A DNA stretch of 64,000 bases from JANQIV01 sp050117315 (GCA_050117315.1 JASFMY010000002.1:62001-126000), one strand, 5' to 3'. Positions 36,569-46,165 are shown, counted from the stretch's first letter. Numbers and translations are program-made. Notes: generated by a model not told the origin, from the letters alone.

Positions 36569-36642
36569 TCACAATATTTTGTTTAATTTTTTGGAAGTTT
36601 AATTTAGGACTAAAATTGAAAAAGAAAAAAAGGAAAAATCCA

Positions 36643-37143
36643 ATGCTTATCCCGACAATTATAATGGGAATTGCCGCAGTTATTTTGTTTGTTGTTGCTT
36701 ATAATAAAAAAGATGTTGAACCTTTAATCGGGTTAAAGTTTGCATGGCAGACTACAATTGAAATTCTCCCCATGCTTATTTTTGCTTTTATTATTGCAGG
36801 TATGATACAGGTGTTAATTCCCAAAGAAGTTATATCAAAATTTATAGGTGAAGAAGCAGGGATTAAAGGCGTGCTTATAGGAGCTATTGCCGGAGGGTTA
36901 ACTCCCGGCGGACCTTATGTAAGCTTGCCTATTGCCGGGGGATTAATGAAAGCCGGTGCGGGTATCGGCACGCTGGTTGCATTTATAACCGGCTGGTCAG
37001 TCTGGAGCCTGGGAAGGCTGCCGATGGAAGTAGGCATTATGGGATGGAAAGTTACTTTGATAAGAATTGTTTCAACAATAGTTTTCCCTTTATTGGCGGG
37101 ATATTTTGCTCATTTTGTTTTCAGCGGTATAAAATTAAATTAG
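36643..37143 (+). CDS. half-size permease of the ArsP_1/YraQ (UPF0718) group
   Basis: 166 residues with five hydrophobic segments. Conserved glycine/proline motifs include IAGGLTPGGPYVSLPIAGGLMKAGAG, the repeat signature of the permease family that in full-length members occurs twice. Only one half is present here, so function likely needs dimerisation. The substrate is unknown; relatives are linked to organoarsenical or metal efflux. ATG 36643 is taken as start after AAAGGAAAAATCC; an in-frame GTG at 36562 lies inside the upstream palindrome and is unlikely. Confidence 0.82.
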   Translation: MLIPTIIMGIAAVILFVVAYNKKDVEPLIGLKFAWQTTIEILPMLIFAFIIAGMIQVLIPKEVISKFIGEEAGIKGVLIGAIAGGLTPGGPYVSLPIAGGLMKAGAGIGTLVAFITGWSVWSLGRLPMEVGIMGWKVTLIRIVSTIVFPLLAGYFAHFVFSGIKLN

Positions 37144-37310
37144 AACCTGGATTATGGGATACGATTACAACGCCAATTTACCGCTTCATGAAAGAGCAGT
37201 GACCAACTGAACAGAGGAATTTTATTTTATAATTTTTGTTTATATTATTTATACTTGATAACAAACCTCTCGTTTGTAAAAAGAAAACTTTACTAAAGCG
37301 GAAGAATAAT

Positions 37311-37532
37311 TTAATAAGGCAATAGAGCTAATGTAACTTTTTTATCATTAGATTTTCTAATGCCGTCAATCCAGCCGTAACAAATCGCTTGGTCAACGGA
37401 CTCAGGCCATGTTATGCTTTGTTTACCTGTTGTTTTTTTGTAATAACCAACCCAAATTTCCTCTATTTTGTTATGGTTTTTATCGAGCCATTTCCTGAAA
37501 TCTGAAGAAGTTTTGAAAAACTTTGGTTTCAT
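37311..37532 (-). pseudogene. truncated YdeI/OmpD-associated-like protein
   Basis: From ATG 37532 the frame encodes MKPKFFKTSSDFRKWLDKNH, EEIWVGYYKKTTGKQSITWPE, then VDQAICYGWIDGIRK, which is the start of the YdeI/OmpD-associated family. Normal members continue for about 190 residues. Here the sequence leaves the family after GIRKS and stops as LALLPY after 73 residues. No remainder is seen downstream, so the gene is deleted at its 3' end. Confidence 0.75.
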
Positions 37533-37588
37533 GTTTTTTTTTAACGTAAAATAATTATTTTCAAATCTCAATTATGTTAAATAAAAAA

Positions 37589-37607
37589 CCCCGCAGTGGG
37601 CGCGGGG
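37589..37607 (-). terminator. intrinsic terminator of the FliS-like gene
   Basis: Read on the minus strand, a CCCCGC/GCGGGG stem with a 7-base loop is followed by TTTTTTATTT. It is a strong rho-independent terminator 42 bases after the stop of the FliS-like gene. Confidence 0.85.
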
Positions 37608-37648
37608 TCATACGAGGGTGCTTTATATTTTGTGAGTCGAGGGTGTTT

Positions 37649-37960
37649 TTAGTCTTTAATTGATTGTATCCATGTTTTTCGCATATCATTCATCATTACA
37701 AGAACTTCATCAAATTGTCCATTTTTTATTTTGAAAATAAAATAGCCGTAAAGAAAAGAGAAATTTTCAGCTATATTTGTATCTATATTATAGTCAATAG
37801 AACTTCTTAAGATATACAAAGTTTTTAGTACAGCGGATTTATCATGATGTTTACAAGCATCAATTGCTTTGTCATATATTTTGATAAGCCTCTCCTTTTT
37901 ATCAGCAGAACTTATTCCTTCAAAATTATATTCGTATAATTTTTTTGCCGCTTCTCCCAT
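37649..37960 (-). CDS. FliS-like flagellar export chaperone homolog
   Basis: 103 residues from ATG 37960. The helical pattern matches FliS: AAKKLYEYN, KKERLIKIYDKAIDACKHHD, TLYILRSSIDYNID, ENFSFLYGYFIFKIKNGQFDEVLVMMNDMRKTW, including the LY.Y and the final lr..W. FliS binds the C-terminus of flagellin and prevents early assembly. No flagellar gene is near, and the usual partner fliD is absent, so this is an orphan copy or a divergent member with another client. An in-frame GTG at 37963 directly precedes the ATG. Confidence 0.72.
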   Translation of the reverse strand: MGEAAKKLYEYNFEGISSADKKERLIKIYDKAIDACKHHDKSAVLKTLYILRSSIDYNIDTNIAENFSFLYGYFIFKIKNGQFDEVLVMMNDMRKTWIQSIKD

Positions 37961-38101
37961 CACGCTACCTAATTAAATAAATTTAGTTTTTTCTTCTTAC
38001 TATTTGAATCGTTGACTAAAATGCTTTTCCGTTAGAGCCTAAATTTCTGATATAAAATTTCGAGAAATAATTATCGATTGTATATAGCTGGATTAAGCCA
38101 A

Positions 38102-38127
38102 AATTATAGCTCAGTTGAGCTATAATT
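38102..38127 (-). terminator. perfect 12-bp stem at the end of the NarL-type gene
   Basis: AATTATAGCTCA (38102-38113) pairs with TGAGCTATAATT (38116-38127) with a 2-base spacer, and on the minus strand a short T-run follows. It overlaps the stop codon of the response-regulator gene. It is a terminator, or possibly a binding palindrome. Confidence 0.7.
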
Positions 38128-38743
38128 AAATTAAACCGTTTGATGAAGCGTATAATACGGCTTCGGTTGTATTTCTTAGGTTCAGTTTTCTTATTATATT
38201 TTTGCGGTGGTTCAAGATGGTATATTTGCTTAAAAATAATTTTTCACCAATTTGTGTACTTGAATAACCCTTGGATATTAACTTTAGTATTTCTATTTCC
38301 CTACAGGTTAGTTTACGCTCATTTTGTATATCAACAATTTGATTATTACCCGGGTAGTAGTTTACTCCTTTGAATAACATTTTTATAGCTAAAATTATTT
38401 CCTCCGAAGGAGCTGTTTTGATCATGTATCCATCGATTCCGGCAAGGACGGCTTGTGATATAACTTCTTTTGAATCGTGAGCAGTAAGCATCAAAATTTT
38501 TATATTCGGCAAAGCTGATTTTATTTTTAAAGAGGCCTCTATCCCATCAATCCCCGGCATCTTTAGATCAATTAATAAAAGATCAGGTTTATGCTCCATG
38601 CACAGGTTAATTGCGTCTGCACCATCTTCACCTTCGGCAATTATCTCAAATTCTTGATACTCTTCAAGTGTCATTTTTAGACCAACACGAACCATTTCGT
38701 GGTCATCTGCAATTATTATTTTTTTCCTCTTCGACTCAGCCAT
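38126..38743 (-). CDS. NarL/FixJ family response regulator
   Basis: 205 residues: a receiver (1-125) with acidic pair DD (13-14), phospho-Asp D59 (LLLIDLKMPG), Thr/Ala switch (LMLTAHDS) and Lys (MIKTAP), then a LuxR-type HTH (about 140-202: KLTCREIEILKLISKGYSSTQIGEKLFLSKYTILNHRKNIIRKL). It is a transcription factor of a two-component system; no histidine kinase gene adjoins, so the kinase is elsewhere, possibly among those at 17-28 kb. It is divergent from the EamA transporter with only 29 bases between starts. Confidence 0.93.
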   Translation of the reverse strand: MAESKRKKIIIADDHEMVRVGLKMTLEEYQEFEIIAEGEDGADAINLCMEHKPDLLLIDLKMPGIDGIEASLKIKSALPNIKILMLTAHDSKEVISQAVLAGIDGYMIKTAPSEEIILAIKMLFKGVNYYPGNNQIVDIQNERKLTCREIEILKLISKGYSSTQIGEKLFLSKYTILNHRKNIIRKLNLRNTTEAVLYASSNGLI

Positions 38744-38772
38744 ATATCACCACATAATTATCGAAAATTTAC

Positions 38773-39711
38773 ATGCCTATTTTAAATAAAATTTATAATA
38801 ATATTTTGTTAATTTTGTTAATGATACTACATAAATTGAAAAACCACTCTGCATTACCAATAATACTTTTAGTTACTTTATCATTTATTTGGGGAAGTTC
38901 ATTCATATTAATTAAAAAAGGCCTTATAGCTTTCAGTCCGGTACAGGTGGGTACTTTAAGGATGGTTTTTGCTTTTTTTGTTCTTTTACCGTTTGCTGTT
39001 AAAAATCTTAAAACAGTTTTTGCAAAAGACTGGAAAAAGATAGTAACATTAGGATTCATAGCAAACTTAATTCCCGCCATTTTGTTTCCTATCGCAGAAA
39101 CAGGTTTAAGCAGTTCATTAACCGGAATTTTAAATTCACTTACGCCTATATTTACATTAATTATCGGGACAATGTTTTACAGTACGGGGATTAAAAGCAA
39201 ACAGGCTTTAGGTTTGATAATAGGTTTTATCGGTTCGTTTGTTCTTACATTTGTGGGTTCGGGCGGTGAGTTTGACAGCTTCAATTATTATACATTATAT
39301 GTAATCGCAGCAACAATATGTTACGGTATTTCCGGTAATTATGTTAAGAAACATTTCTCGAATATCAATGCGGTTGTGTTAACTAGTTTAACAATGTTTT
39401 CTGTCGGGACTATATCTCTGGTCTATCTTTTAACAACAAATTTTATTTCAGTACTGGTTTCGCATGATTACGGTTGGATGTCTTTTATTCATATATTTAT
39501 TCTCGGCGCTTTGGGAACAGCCTTTGCTTTAATATTATTTAACAGGTTGATTCAGATAGTTTCGGCTGTATTTGCTTCATCAGTAACTTATCTTATCCCG
39601 ATCGTAGCAGTAATCTGGGGAGTTATTGACGGCGAAAGTTTATACATTTTTCACTTTTTGGGAATGATGCTTATTATTTCCGGTGTATATATAGTAAATA
39701 AATTCAAATAA
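38773..39711 (+). CDS. EamA family (DMT superfamily) transporter
   Basis: 312 residues with about ten membrane segments in two EamA repeats. The first holds TLSFIWGSSFILIKKGL and SPVQVGTLRM; the second begins with YVIAATICYGISGNYVKKH. The fold belongs to drug/metabolite exporters; the substrate is unknown. The real start may be ATG 38821 (MILHKLKNHSALPIIL), which removes a poorly conserved hydrophobic leader. It shares a very short divergent promoter region with the response regulator. Confidence 0.9.
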   Translation: MPILNKIYNNILLILLMILHKLKNHSALPIILLVTLSFIWGSSFILIKKGLIAFSPVQVGTLRMVFAFFVLLPFAVKNLKTVFAKDWKKIVTLGFIANLIPAILFPIAETGLSSSLTGILNSLTPIFTLIIGTMFYSTGIKSKQALGLIIGFIGSFVLTFVGSGGEFDSFNYYTLYVIAATICYGISGNYVKKHFSNINAVVLTSLTMFSVGTISLVYLLTTNFISVLVSHDYGWMSFIHIFILGALGTAFALILFNRLIQIVSAVFASSVTYLIPIVAVIWGVIDGESLYIFHFLGMMLIISGVYIVNKFK

Positions 39712-39751
39712 TTTATACACCTACCTACCCTTATTATTAAAAGATTAATTT

Positions 39752-39898
39752 GTGGATAATATTTACTCTTTTCTAAAAGGGGTCTCCGGTCAGGATGAAC
39801 GGATTATATTTTATGCCGTTAAAAGTTATGAAACTCTTTTTGAGCATAGGAACTTTAAAGTATTTTCATCACGGCAGATAGATATCTTGATGATCTAA
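39752..39898 (+). CDS. small hypothetical frame (48 codons)
   Basis: A GTG-started frame reads VDNIYSFLKGVSGQDERII, then FYAVKSYETLFEHRNF and on to SSRQIDILMI. Its composition looks protein-like and it fills the 300-base gap between the EamA transporter and the chemoreceptor. It may be the N-terminal relic of a longer gene. No family is recognised and no good ribosome site is seen. Confidence 0.3.
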   Translation: MDNIYSFLKGVSGQDERIIFYAVKSYETLFEHRNFKVFSSRQIDILMI

Positions 39899-40011
39899 AT
39901 AATAATAAACTTAAATCCAAAAAATTTTAAAAAACAAATTATTTGTTATTAACATTTTGTAAAGTTAATCCGATAATCCAATACGTACTTATTTTTTACT
40001 AGGGATGCTCT

Positions 40012-42039
40012 ATGTCATTATTTAGTCTTAATAAATCCGTTTCCAAAAAAACTAGTTTTCAATTATCCATAGCATTAACAATTATTTTAGGAATAGCATT
40101 AGCTTTTTTTCTTCTTTTTATTGAATCGAAAATAATGCAAAATAAAAAAATTGCTTTGCAAGAGTTAGGTGCTACAATGGTTGAGTCAATATCATTTGCA
40201 ATGTCCGAAGGCTCTACAGATGTTACACCTTATGTTGAACAAGTATCAAAACAGGAAAACCTTGCCGAATTAAGAATTATACCATCAAATTTTGTATATG
40301 AAAACAATGAATCAAAAATGGATGAAATTGAGAAGAAAGTAAATTTAAGCGGAGAACCTATTTATCTTTCCGAGGATTTTAATAACATGGAAGTATTCAG
40401 GTCCGTGATACCTATTAAAGCTAATGCTACATGCATAGGGTGCCATGACGGTAACATCGGAAATGTTATGGCCACAATGAGTATTAGGTATTCAATGGAA
40501 GAAACTTATGCGAATATATATACCGAAAGAATAATCGGGATAATTATAATTTTGGTTGCTCTGGCTACGGTAATTGTTTTAATACCTGTTTTGTTAAAAA
40601 GAATTGTGTTAAAAGACCTTTTCTCATCTATAAGCTTTATCAAGAATCTTTCACAAGGAAATATAAAGCGAAACCTTGAAATTAATAGGGAAGATGAAAT
40701 TGGGGAGTTGGAAGATTCATTAAATATGCTAAAAGACAACAGGGCAAAACAGGCTGAAATTGTATACCAGATGTCAAAAGGCAATTTTAATTTAGATGTG
40801 AATATTATTTCGGAAGAGGACGTTTTAGGCAAAGCCTTAAACGAAATAAAATTAAGTCTTATAAATTTATCTACAGATACAAGAAAACTCGCAGAAGCAG
40901 CACACAACGGGGATCTGAATATTAAAGCCGATGAGCAAAAACATGAAGGCGATTTTAGAGAAATTGTAAAAGGATTTAATAATACATTTACATATTTGAC
41001 AGAACCAATAGACGAAGGTTGTGGAGTAATGTTTAAAATGGCTGAAGGAGACCTTACCGCTAGAATGAAAGGTCATTATTTGGGTGATCACCAAACCATT
41101 AAAAAAAGTATTAACAATTTGGCTGATTCATTTTCGGAAATAATTACCGATGTAAATAATGCGGTTAATTTGACAAGACAAGCATCGCAACAGATATCGG
41201 CAAGTACAGAGGAAATGGCGGCCGGGGCTACCGAACAGTCTTCTCAATCGGAAGATGTTGCAAGTGCAGTTGAAGAAATGACAAAAACAATTTTGGAAAC
41301 AGCCGAAAATTCAACTACCGCTGCGAAGCTTTCAAAGGACGCCGGTGATGAAGCAAAACGAGGAGCAGGGTCGGTTGAAAATTCAATTTCCGGGATGAAA
41401 TCAATAGTAAAATCTACAGACAGTACTGGTAAAGTAATTGAATCGTTGGCTGCCAAAACTGACGAAATAGGAAAAATTACACAGGTAATTGACGATATTG
41501 CCGATCAAACTAATCTTTTGGCTTTAAATGCAGCGATTGAAGCTGCACGTGCCGGTGAACAAGGAAGAGGATTTGCGGTTGTTGCAGATGAGGTTAGAAA
41601 GTTAGCTGAGAGAACTACGAAAGCAACTAAGGAAATTACCGAAACAATTAAAGCAATTCAATCAGAGGCAAAAGAAGCTGATTCTTCAATGAAAGAAGCA
41701 AACGATTCTGTTAATAAAGGAATGCATTTAAGCGAGGAAGTTGAAACCGTTTTACAAAATATTATTATTAAAAGTGATGCTGTAATAGCGCAAATTGAAC
41801 AAGTAGCTACAGCAAGCGAGGAACAATCAAGTACCGCTGAATTGATAAGCAAAAATATAGAATCCATAAATAATGTTACAAACGAGTCTGCGGCTGGTAT
41901 TCAACAAATAGCAAAATCATCGGAAGAATTAAACTCTCTTACAGAGAATTTGTACAAACTTGTAAATAAGTTTAAAATAAACTCAAATATTATTTCGGGC
42001 AGTATGGTAAGAGAAAACGGGAAATTAATTTCAAGCTAA
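40012..42039 (+). CDS. methyl-accepting chemotaxis protein with a c-type haem motif
   Basis: 675 residues. TM1 about 17-40; periplasmic sensor 41-170; TM2 about 172-195; HAMP and linker helices 196-370; cytoplasmic signalling domain 385-660 with the hairpin tip motif IDDIADQTNLLALNAAIEAARAGEQGRGFAVVADEVRKLAERT. The sensor contains C141-I-G-C144-H145, a CXXCH motif that covalently binds haem, just before TM2. This fits a redox- or gas-sensing receptor with the haem attached in the periplasm. No chemotaxis (che) genes lie nearby. The tail has no pentapeptide tether. Confidence 0.93.
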   Translation: MSLFSLNKSVSKKTSFQLSIALTIILGIALAFFLLFIESKIMQNKKIALQELGATMVESISFAMSEGSTDVTPYVEQVSKQENLAELRIIPSNFVYENNESKMDEIEKKVNLSGEPIYLSEDFNNMEVFRSVIPIKANATCIGCHDGNIGNVMATMSIRYSMEETYANIYTERIIGIIIILVALATVIVLIPVLLKRIVLKDLFSSISFIKNLSQGNIKRNLEINREDEIGELEDSLNMLKDNRAKQAEIVYQMSKGNFNLDVNIISEEDVLGKALNEIKLSLINLSTDTRKLAEAAHNGDLNIKADEQKHEGDFREIVKGFNNTFTYLTEPIDEGCGVMFKMAEGDLTARMKGHYLGDHQTIKKSINNLADSFSEIITDVNNAVNLTRQASQQISASTEEMAAGATEQSSQSEDVASAVEEMTKTILETAENSTTAAKLSKDAGDEAKRGAGSVENSISGMKSIVKSTDSTGKVIESLAAKTDEIGKITQVIDDIADQTNLLALNAAIEAARAGEQGRGFAVVADEVRKLAERTTKATKEITETIKAIQSEAKEADSSMKEANDSVNKGMHLSEEVETVLQNIIIKSDAVIAQIEQVATASEEQSSTAELISKNIESINNVTNESAAGIQQIAKSSEELNSLTENLYKLVNKFKINSNIISGSMVRENGKLISS

Positions 42040-42041
42040 GC

Positions 42042-42062
42042 GGCAGTTTGTTTTAAACTGCC
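42042..42062. terminator. bidirectional terminator between convergent genes
   Basis: GGCAGTTT (42042-42049) pairs with AAACTGCC (42055-42062) around GTTTT, followed by TTTAAT. It sits between the chemoreceptor stop and the lipoprotein stop and suits both directions. Confidence 0.75.
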
Positions 42063-42067
42063 TTTAA

Positions 42068-42790
42068 TCAATTTATCCTTTTCTGCAAGTAATAGTGTTC
42101 ATAGACTGTGTTTCCTATCGGAACAGTAATCTTAACTTTTTCTGCATTTACAATTACTGGAATATGCACAAGCCCGCCGATTTCTTCATCTTGTCCAAGT
42201 GTAGTTTTCCGCAGTACTTCGTCTATCCAGAATGATCTTTCCATGTGTAAATCTTCCATTTCATATTCGTAATCATAATTTTCTACTGTTTGATTATCTG
42301 CCCATATTACCGCTTCTCTTACAGCATCCTCCGGGTCATTTTCCATCAACTCGGCAGTAACACCGAATAATCCGAAAACAGTATTTATGCCTGTAGCAGC
42401 ATGTTCCGTTTCCCTTTCCTGCATTGATTTTTCAATATCGTTTATTCTTCTCTCCGGATCAATTGCATTAACGGACTTTGGAAATTCACCGTAAATATTA
42501 CTTTCTTCGATTACTTCCGATTGAATATCATCAGGTTTGAATAATATTTTTTTATCGTTCTTATTTAATACATAAACAAAAAACACAAATTCGTTATCTG
42601 TTGTTTGTTCAATAAACTCTAATGATGAAATTCCGTTTTCATCTTCCAAAGTAACTACTTCATTACCCTTATAGTATTCAATTTCTTTTTCCATAGAATT
42701 GAGTTTAAAGATCGGTTTTTCTGCGCATCCTGTTGCAGATAAAGCAAATGCAATTATTACTCCTGTTAAAATGATCTTTAAGTTTTTCAT
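42068..42790 (-). CDS. hypothetical lipoprotein
   Basis: 240 residues. The signal sequence MKNLKIILTGVIIAFALSATGC ends in a lipobox with Cys22. The mature part is acidic with a beta-rich first half (FVFFVYVLNKNDKKILF) resembling small cell-envelope sensor or assembly domains, and a C-terminal beta pair (GGLVHIPVIVNAEKVKITVPIG). I do not recognise the family. GAGGAACAC precedes the ATG. It ends at the terminator shared with the chemoreceptor gene. The 260 bases between it and the M1 peptidase gene hold short GC-rich palindromes (TCGCCGTGGCGA; ACGGGG...CCCCGT) and no gene. Confidence 0.8.
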   Translation of the reverse strand: MKNLKIILTGVIIAFALSATGCAEKPIFKLNSMEKEIEYYKGNEVVTLEDENGISSLEFIEQTTDNEFVFFVYVLNKNDKKILFKPDDIQSEVIEESNIYGEFPKSVNAIDPERRINDIEKSMQERETEHAATGINTVFGLFGVTAELMENDPEDAVREAVIWADNQTVENYDYEYEMEDLHMERSFWIDEVLRKTTLGQDEEIGGLVHIPVIVNAEKVKITVPIGNTVYEHYYLQKRIN

Positions 42791-43049
42791 GTGTTCCTCA
42801 AAAAAGTTTTATTTCTCTTTTTTGATTTACAACAAACAAAGTGCCATAAAAAAGGCTCATTTAAGAGTCTTTTGAAAGTTATTTGAGTGATTTTTTGACC
42901 AGATTTTTAGCTGAGTGTAGATAATAATGTACAAATCAATGGTATGAATCTCGGGGCAATTCGCCGTGGCGAACCGAACCCTGTTCCGCCGCAAGCGACG
43001 GGGAATTAAACCCCGTCTTCTCGTCCGCCGTAGCGAATGCGAAGGCAGA

Positions 43050-44927
43050 TTAAAATTCAATCATGTTATTATCTTCAATTATATCAGGATAAAATTCATT
43101 AAGCAGTTCAGCTTTAACTACCTTTTTATTTGTATTAAGATTAATAATAAATTCTTGGTTGCAGTCCTGCCAAATACAGACAGATTCATTTATAATTTCT
43201 TCAATACCATCTTCAAAAAATATTTTTAATGAAAAAGGAACGGGAAAGCTCCCAATTTTTTCTACTGCTAATTTCCCTTCGGAATTTTGTGTTAATGCTA
43301 AATCAGCGTATCCAAACTCAAAGTACCAGGGCTTCCAAATCCAGGATAAATCTTCGCCCGCCACATTATCATAGGTAAAGAAAAAATCATAAGGGGTTGG
43401 ATGTTTGCCTTTCCATCTTTTTATAAATTCCTTTGTACATTCTTTGAATTTCTCTTTACCCAAAGCGCTTTCAAGCACGAGTAATGCTAAATAACTTCTT
43501 CCATATGTATTGGCTACCAACGGTATTCCGGAAGTATTATCTGACGGCACCATCGGGGGAATATCAAAAAGACTGCCTGCAAAAGGTCTTACGTACCTGT
43601 TCCATACATGACCTAATTTACTGTAATCTTCGTCTTTCTTTTGAATTAAGCCTACCGGGAAAAAAGTTGCCCAGCCTTCGTCCATCCAGCCGTAAAGAGT
43701 TTCGTTAGTTCCAACATAAAACGGGAAATATGTATGGCTGTTCTCGTGATGAATAAGAGTATGAAACTCGTTGTAAGAAGAACACATTCCGTTGTTTGCC
43801 ATCATCGGAGTTTCCATCCCGCCCCCGCGTTCGCCGTTACAAAAGCAGGTCATATGAGAATAGGGAAAAGGAACACCGGGCATTTTTTTAGACATATGCT
43901 CTACTGTTTCTTTTGATACTTGAGCAGCTTCTTGATAAAAAGTTGCTCCCTCAAAATAAATAACATCGGTAAAAACTCTTCTGTCTGTGTTTTCGTTTAC
44001 AATAACACTTACGCCGTCCCACAAATAATCTTCAGTTGCACAAAATGAAAAATCCGGGACATTAACTGCTCTGAATCTCCATGTATTTTTATCATTATCA
44101 ACAGTTATAATTTTCTGTGTCAAATCTTCAGGAGTAATTATGTTTAGTACTTCATCCGAGGTTAATGCTTTTTCATATCTTGAATAAATTTTGGGGTGAA
44201 GCGTTTCTTCCGCATTTGTGTTATCACCTGTGGCTCTTACTATAAATCCTTTTGGAACAGTAATCTCTACATCATAATTTCCAAAATCATTATAGAATTC
44301 CACTTTACCCGAATGTGTTGTTCTGTCCCATCCGTTTATGTCATCGTATACCGCAACCCTGGGAAAGAAATAGGCAATGAAATAAGCGTTATTTCTATAT
44401 ACTCCCATTCTAATCTGTGAGGTGCTCGGGATTATAAATTTCCAATTAATCTCGATTTCCGTAACTGAGTTTGGAGCAATGTTTTCAGGCAACTTGGTAA
44501 CTACTAAATTGGTTGCCATTCTTCTGCAGGAGGAATCCAAGTCAATTGCTTCTCCATTAATTTTTATTAGACTGATTTCCGTTCCGTCATGTAAATCAGC
44601 GGGACCAATAGGATAATCAATCATTGTTCCTTTTTTATATAAATCTTGAAACAGTTTTATGTAAAGCCTTTGCAGAGTATCGGGACTGTTATTATAGAAT
44701 TTGATTATCTCCGAACCTGTCAATTCATTCTTTTCAGTATTTATTTCTACATTAATTTTATAATCTGCTCTGTTCTGCCAATAACTTTCCCCCGGGTTTC
44801 CGTCATAAGATCTTGTGCCGCTCTCGTAAACTGTGTGAAGCTTTGGAGGAATATAAATATTTGAATTTTGAGCGAAGTTCTGTGAAGCAAAAATAGAACA
44901 AAATATAATTAGCAAAAGAATTTTCAT
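43050..44927 (-). CDS. secreted M1 family metallopeptidase
   Basis: 625 residues with a signal peptide (MKILLLIIFCSIFASQNFAQ). An N-terminal beta-sandwich domain (about 50-270) is followed by the thermolysin-like catalytic domain: the exopeptidase motif GGGMETP, zinc site H394-E395-N-S-H398 and third ligand E417 (WMDEGWATF). The spacing HExxH-x18-E is typical of M1 gluzincins. It likely trims peptides outside the inner membrane. It lacks the long C-terminal helical domain of aminopeptidase N. It is single-gene, on the minus strand, with no obvious regulator adjacent. Confidence 0.92.
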   Translation of the reverse strand: MKILLLIIFCSIFASQNFAQNSNIYIPPKLHTVYESGTRSYDGNPGESYWQNRADYKINVEINTEKNELTGSEIIKFYNNSPDTLQRLYIKLFQDLYKKGTMIDYPIGPADLHDGTEISLIKINGEAIDLDSSCRRMATNLVVTKLPENIAPNSVTEIEINWKFIIPSTSQIRMGVYRNNAYFIAYFFPRVAVYDDINGWDRTTHSGKVEFYNDFGNYDVEITVPKGFIVRATGDNTNAEETLHPKIYSRYEKALTSDEVLNIITPEDLTQKIITVDNDKNTWRFRAVNVPDFSFCATEDYLWDGVSVIVNENTDRRVFTDVIYFEGATFYQEAAQVSKETVEHMSKKMPGVPFPYSHMTCFCNGERGGGMETPMMANNGMCSSYNEFHTLIHHENSHTYFPFYVGTNETLYGWMDEGWATFFPVGLIQKKDEDYSKLGHVWNRYVRPFAGSLFDIPPMVPSDNTSGIPLVANTYGRSYLALLVLESALGKEKFKECTKEFIKRWKGKHPTPYDFFFTYDNVAGEDLSWIWKPWYFEFGYADLALTQNSEGKLAVEKIGSFPVPFSLKIFFEDGIEEIINESVCIWQDCNQEFIINLNTNKKVVKAELLNEFYPDIIEDNNMIEF

Positions 44928-45011
44928 AATCTATTCCAAATGAATATTAAAAAGTACTTGTCAAAAATAAATATAGTTAAATTTAATTTTTATAAAAATG
45001 AAATCTGTAAT

Positions 45012-45866
45012 TTACTTGTATCTGTAAAGCTGCCAGGAAATATATACATTTTGAAAAACAATGTAGAAAACAGGCCCCAAAGCTGCTATCGGGCTAATGA
45101 ATGTTAAGGCTACCCAAATTGTAAATCCGTTGTTCTTCTGACCCAGGCATTGGCTTGACTCAAGCTTATAAGTTTTTTCACCTATTAAATAACCAATTCC
45201 GAATTGAAATATGCACACAACAAAAATTATTATCCCTATAAAAAATAAAATACTTAATGAAGCCGTCATTTCATTTGATATATAATTGCTGGCTTTTGAC
45301 GAAGCCAGGTAAACATTCATGACCAGCAAATAAAAAGTATAATCTTTATATCGAATCAATCTGCTGGATATTTCCGAAAAGAATCTTTTAATAATTTTTG
45401 CCAATACAAAAGGAATTAGAAACACTGTTGCCACGGGTATCATTATGTCAATTATAGATAAATCTCCACTTACTTTTAGTAAATACGGAATAGTGAAAGG
45501 TAATATAGATGCTATAATGAAATTTGTAAAGAGCAATGAAATTATTGAATATTCAATATTTCTTTTTAATAAACTTATTACAACCGGAACTGCTATAGCG
45601 GTAGGTGCTGCAACTGTAATATAAACAGCCTCGGCAATATTCTTATCGAATGGCTTCAACAATAAAAACAAAAGTACCGGTAAAGCAATGTTGATAATGA
45701 TAATAATGAAATGACTTTTTTGAAACGAATCCTTTTTAAAATTTATATCAAGGAAAGAGAAAAAAAGCATAATCATTATTAAGTAACGAATAATAAACGT
45801 GTAAGAATGACCGTAGGGGAAAACCAGTCCGCAAGTAATAGTGAGCAATAAAAGAATTGTTTTCAT
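45012..45866 (-). CDS. bile acid:sodium symporter (BASS) family transporter
   Basis: 284 residues with nine to ten hydrophobic segments. Family features include the crossover region with AAPTAIAVPVVISLLKRN and the late NNGFTIWVALTF / SPIAALGPVFYIVFQNVYISW stretch. Members co-transport organic anions with sodium; the substrate here is unknown. The start ATG at 45866 opens directly into the first membrane helix. It lies alone between the M1 peptidase gene and the tRNA. Confidence 0.85.
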   Translation of the reverse strand: MKTILLLLTITCGLVFPYGHSYTFIIRYLIMIMLFFSFLDINFKKDSFQKSHFIIIIINIALPVLLFLLLKPFDKNIAEAVYITVAAPTAIAVPVVISLLKRNIEYSIISLLFTNFIIASILPFTIPYLLKVSGDLSIIDIMIPVATVFLIPFVLAKIIKRFFSEISSRLIRYKDYTFYLLVMNVYLASSKASNYISNEMTASLSILFFIGIIIFVVCIFQFGIGYLIGEKTYKLESSQCLGQKNNGFTIWVALTFISPIAALGPVFYIVFQNVYISWQLYRYK

Positions 45867-45952
45867 CGTTCAAATATATGTAAAAAACAATACTTTTGAA
45901 TTATCTTTAACTAATAACATTATTTAGTTATTTTTGTCCTTCAATTTACTTT

Positions 45953-46024
45953 GCCTCCGTAGCTCAGTGGATAGAGCAGTGGTTTCCGGTACCACGTGCG
46001 CAGGTTCGATTCCTGCCGGGGGTA
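45953..46024 (+). tRNA. tRNA-Arg (anticodon CCG)
   Basis: A full cloverleaf folds: acceptor GCCTCCG/CGGGGGT (7 bp with G-T pairs), D arm GCTC-GAGC, anticodon stem GTGGT/ACCAC with loop TTCCGGT (anticodon CCG), variable GTGCG, and T arm GCAGG-TTCGATT-CCTGC. The discriminator base is A46024; CCA is not encoded (ACAA follows). It reads CGG codons. It is a single gene and a possible integration target, but no attachment duplication is seen. Confidence 0.93.
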
Positions 46025-46165
46025 CAACTTCAATTCGTTATCCGGCTTATTACTACTAACTGAGTGCCAATATAGTATCTATTTAATCAACTACATTTTC
46101 TCTTTTAAGCCGCTCCCGCTTTGTGGTAGACCTTAATTGCTACACATGTTAAAGCATAACAAAAC

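Noticed and set aside
45953..46165. Genomic island integrated at the tRNA-Arg
   Set aside because: No integrase and no duplicated tRNA 3' end were found in the flanks.
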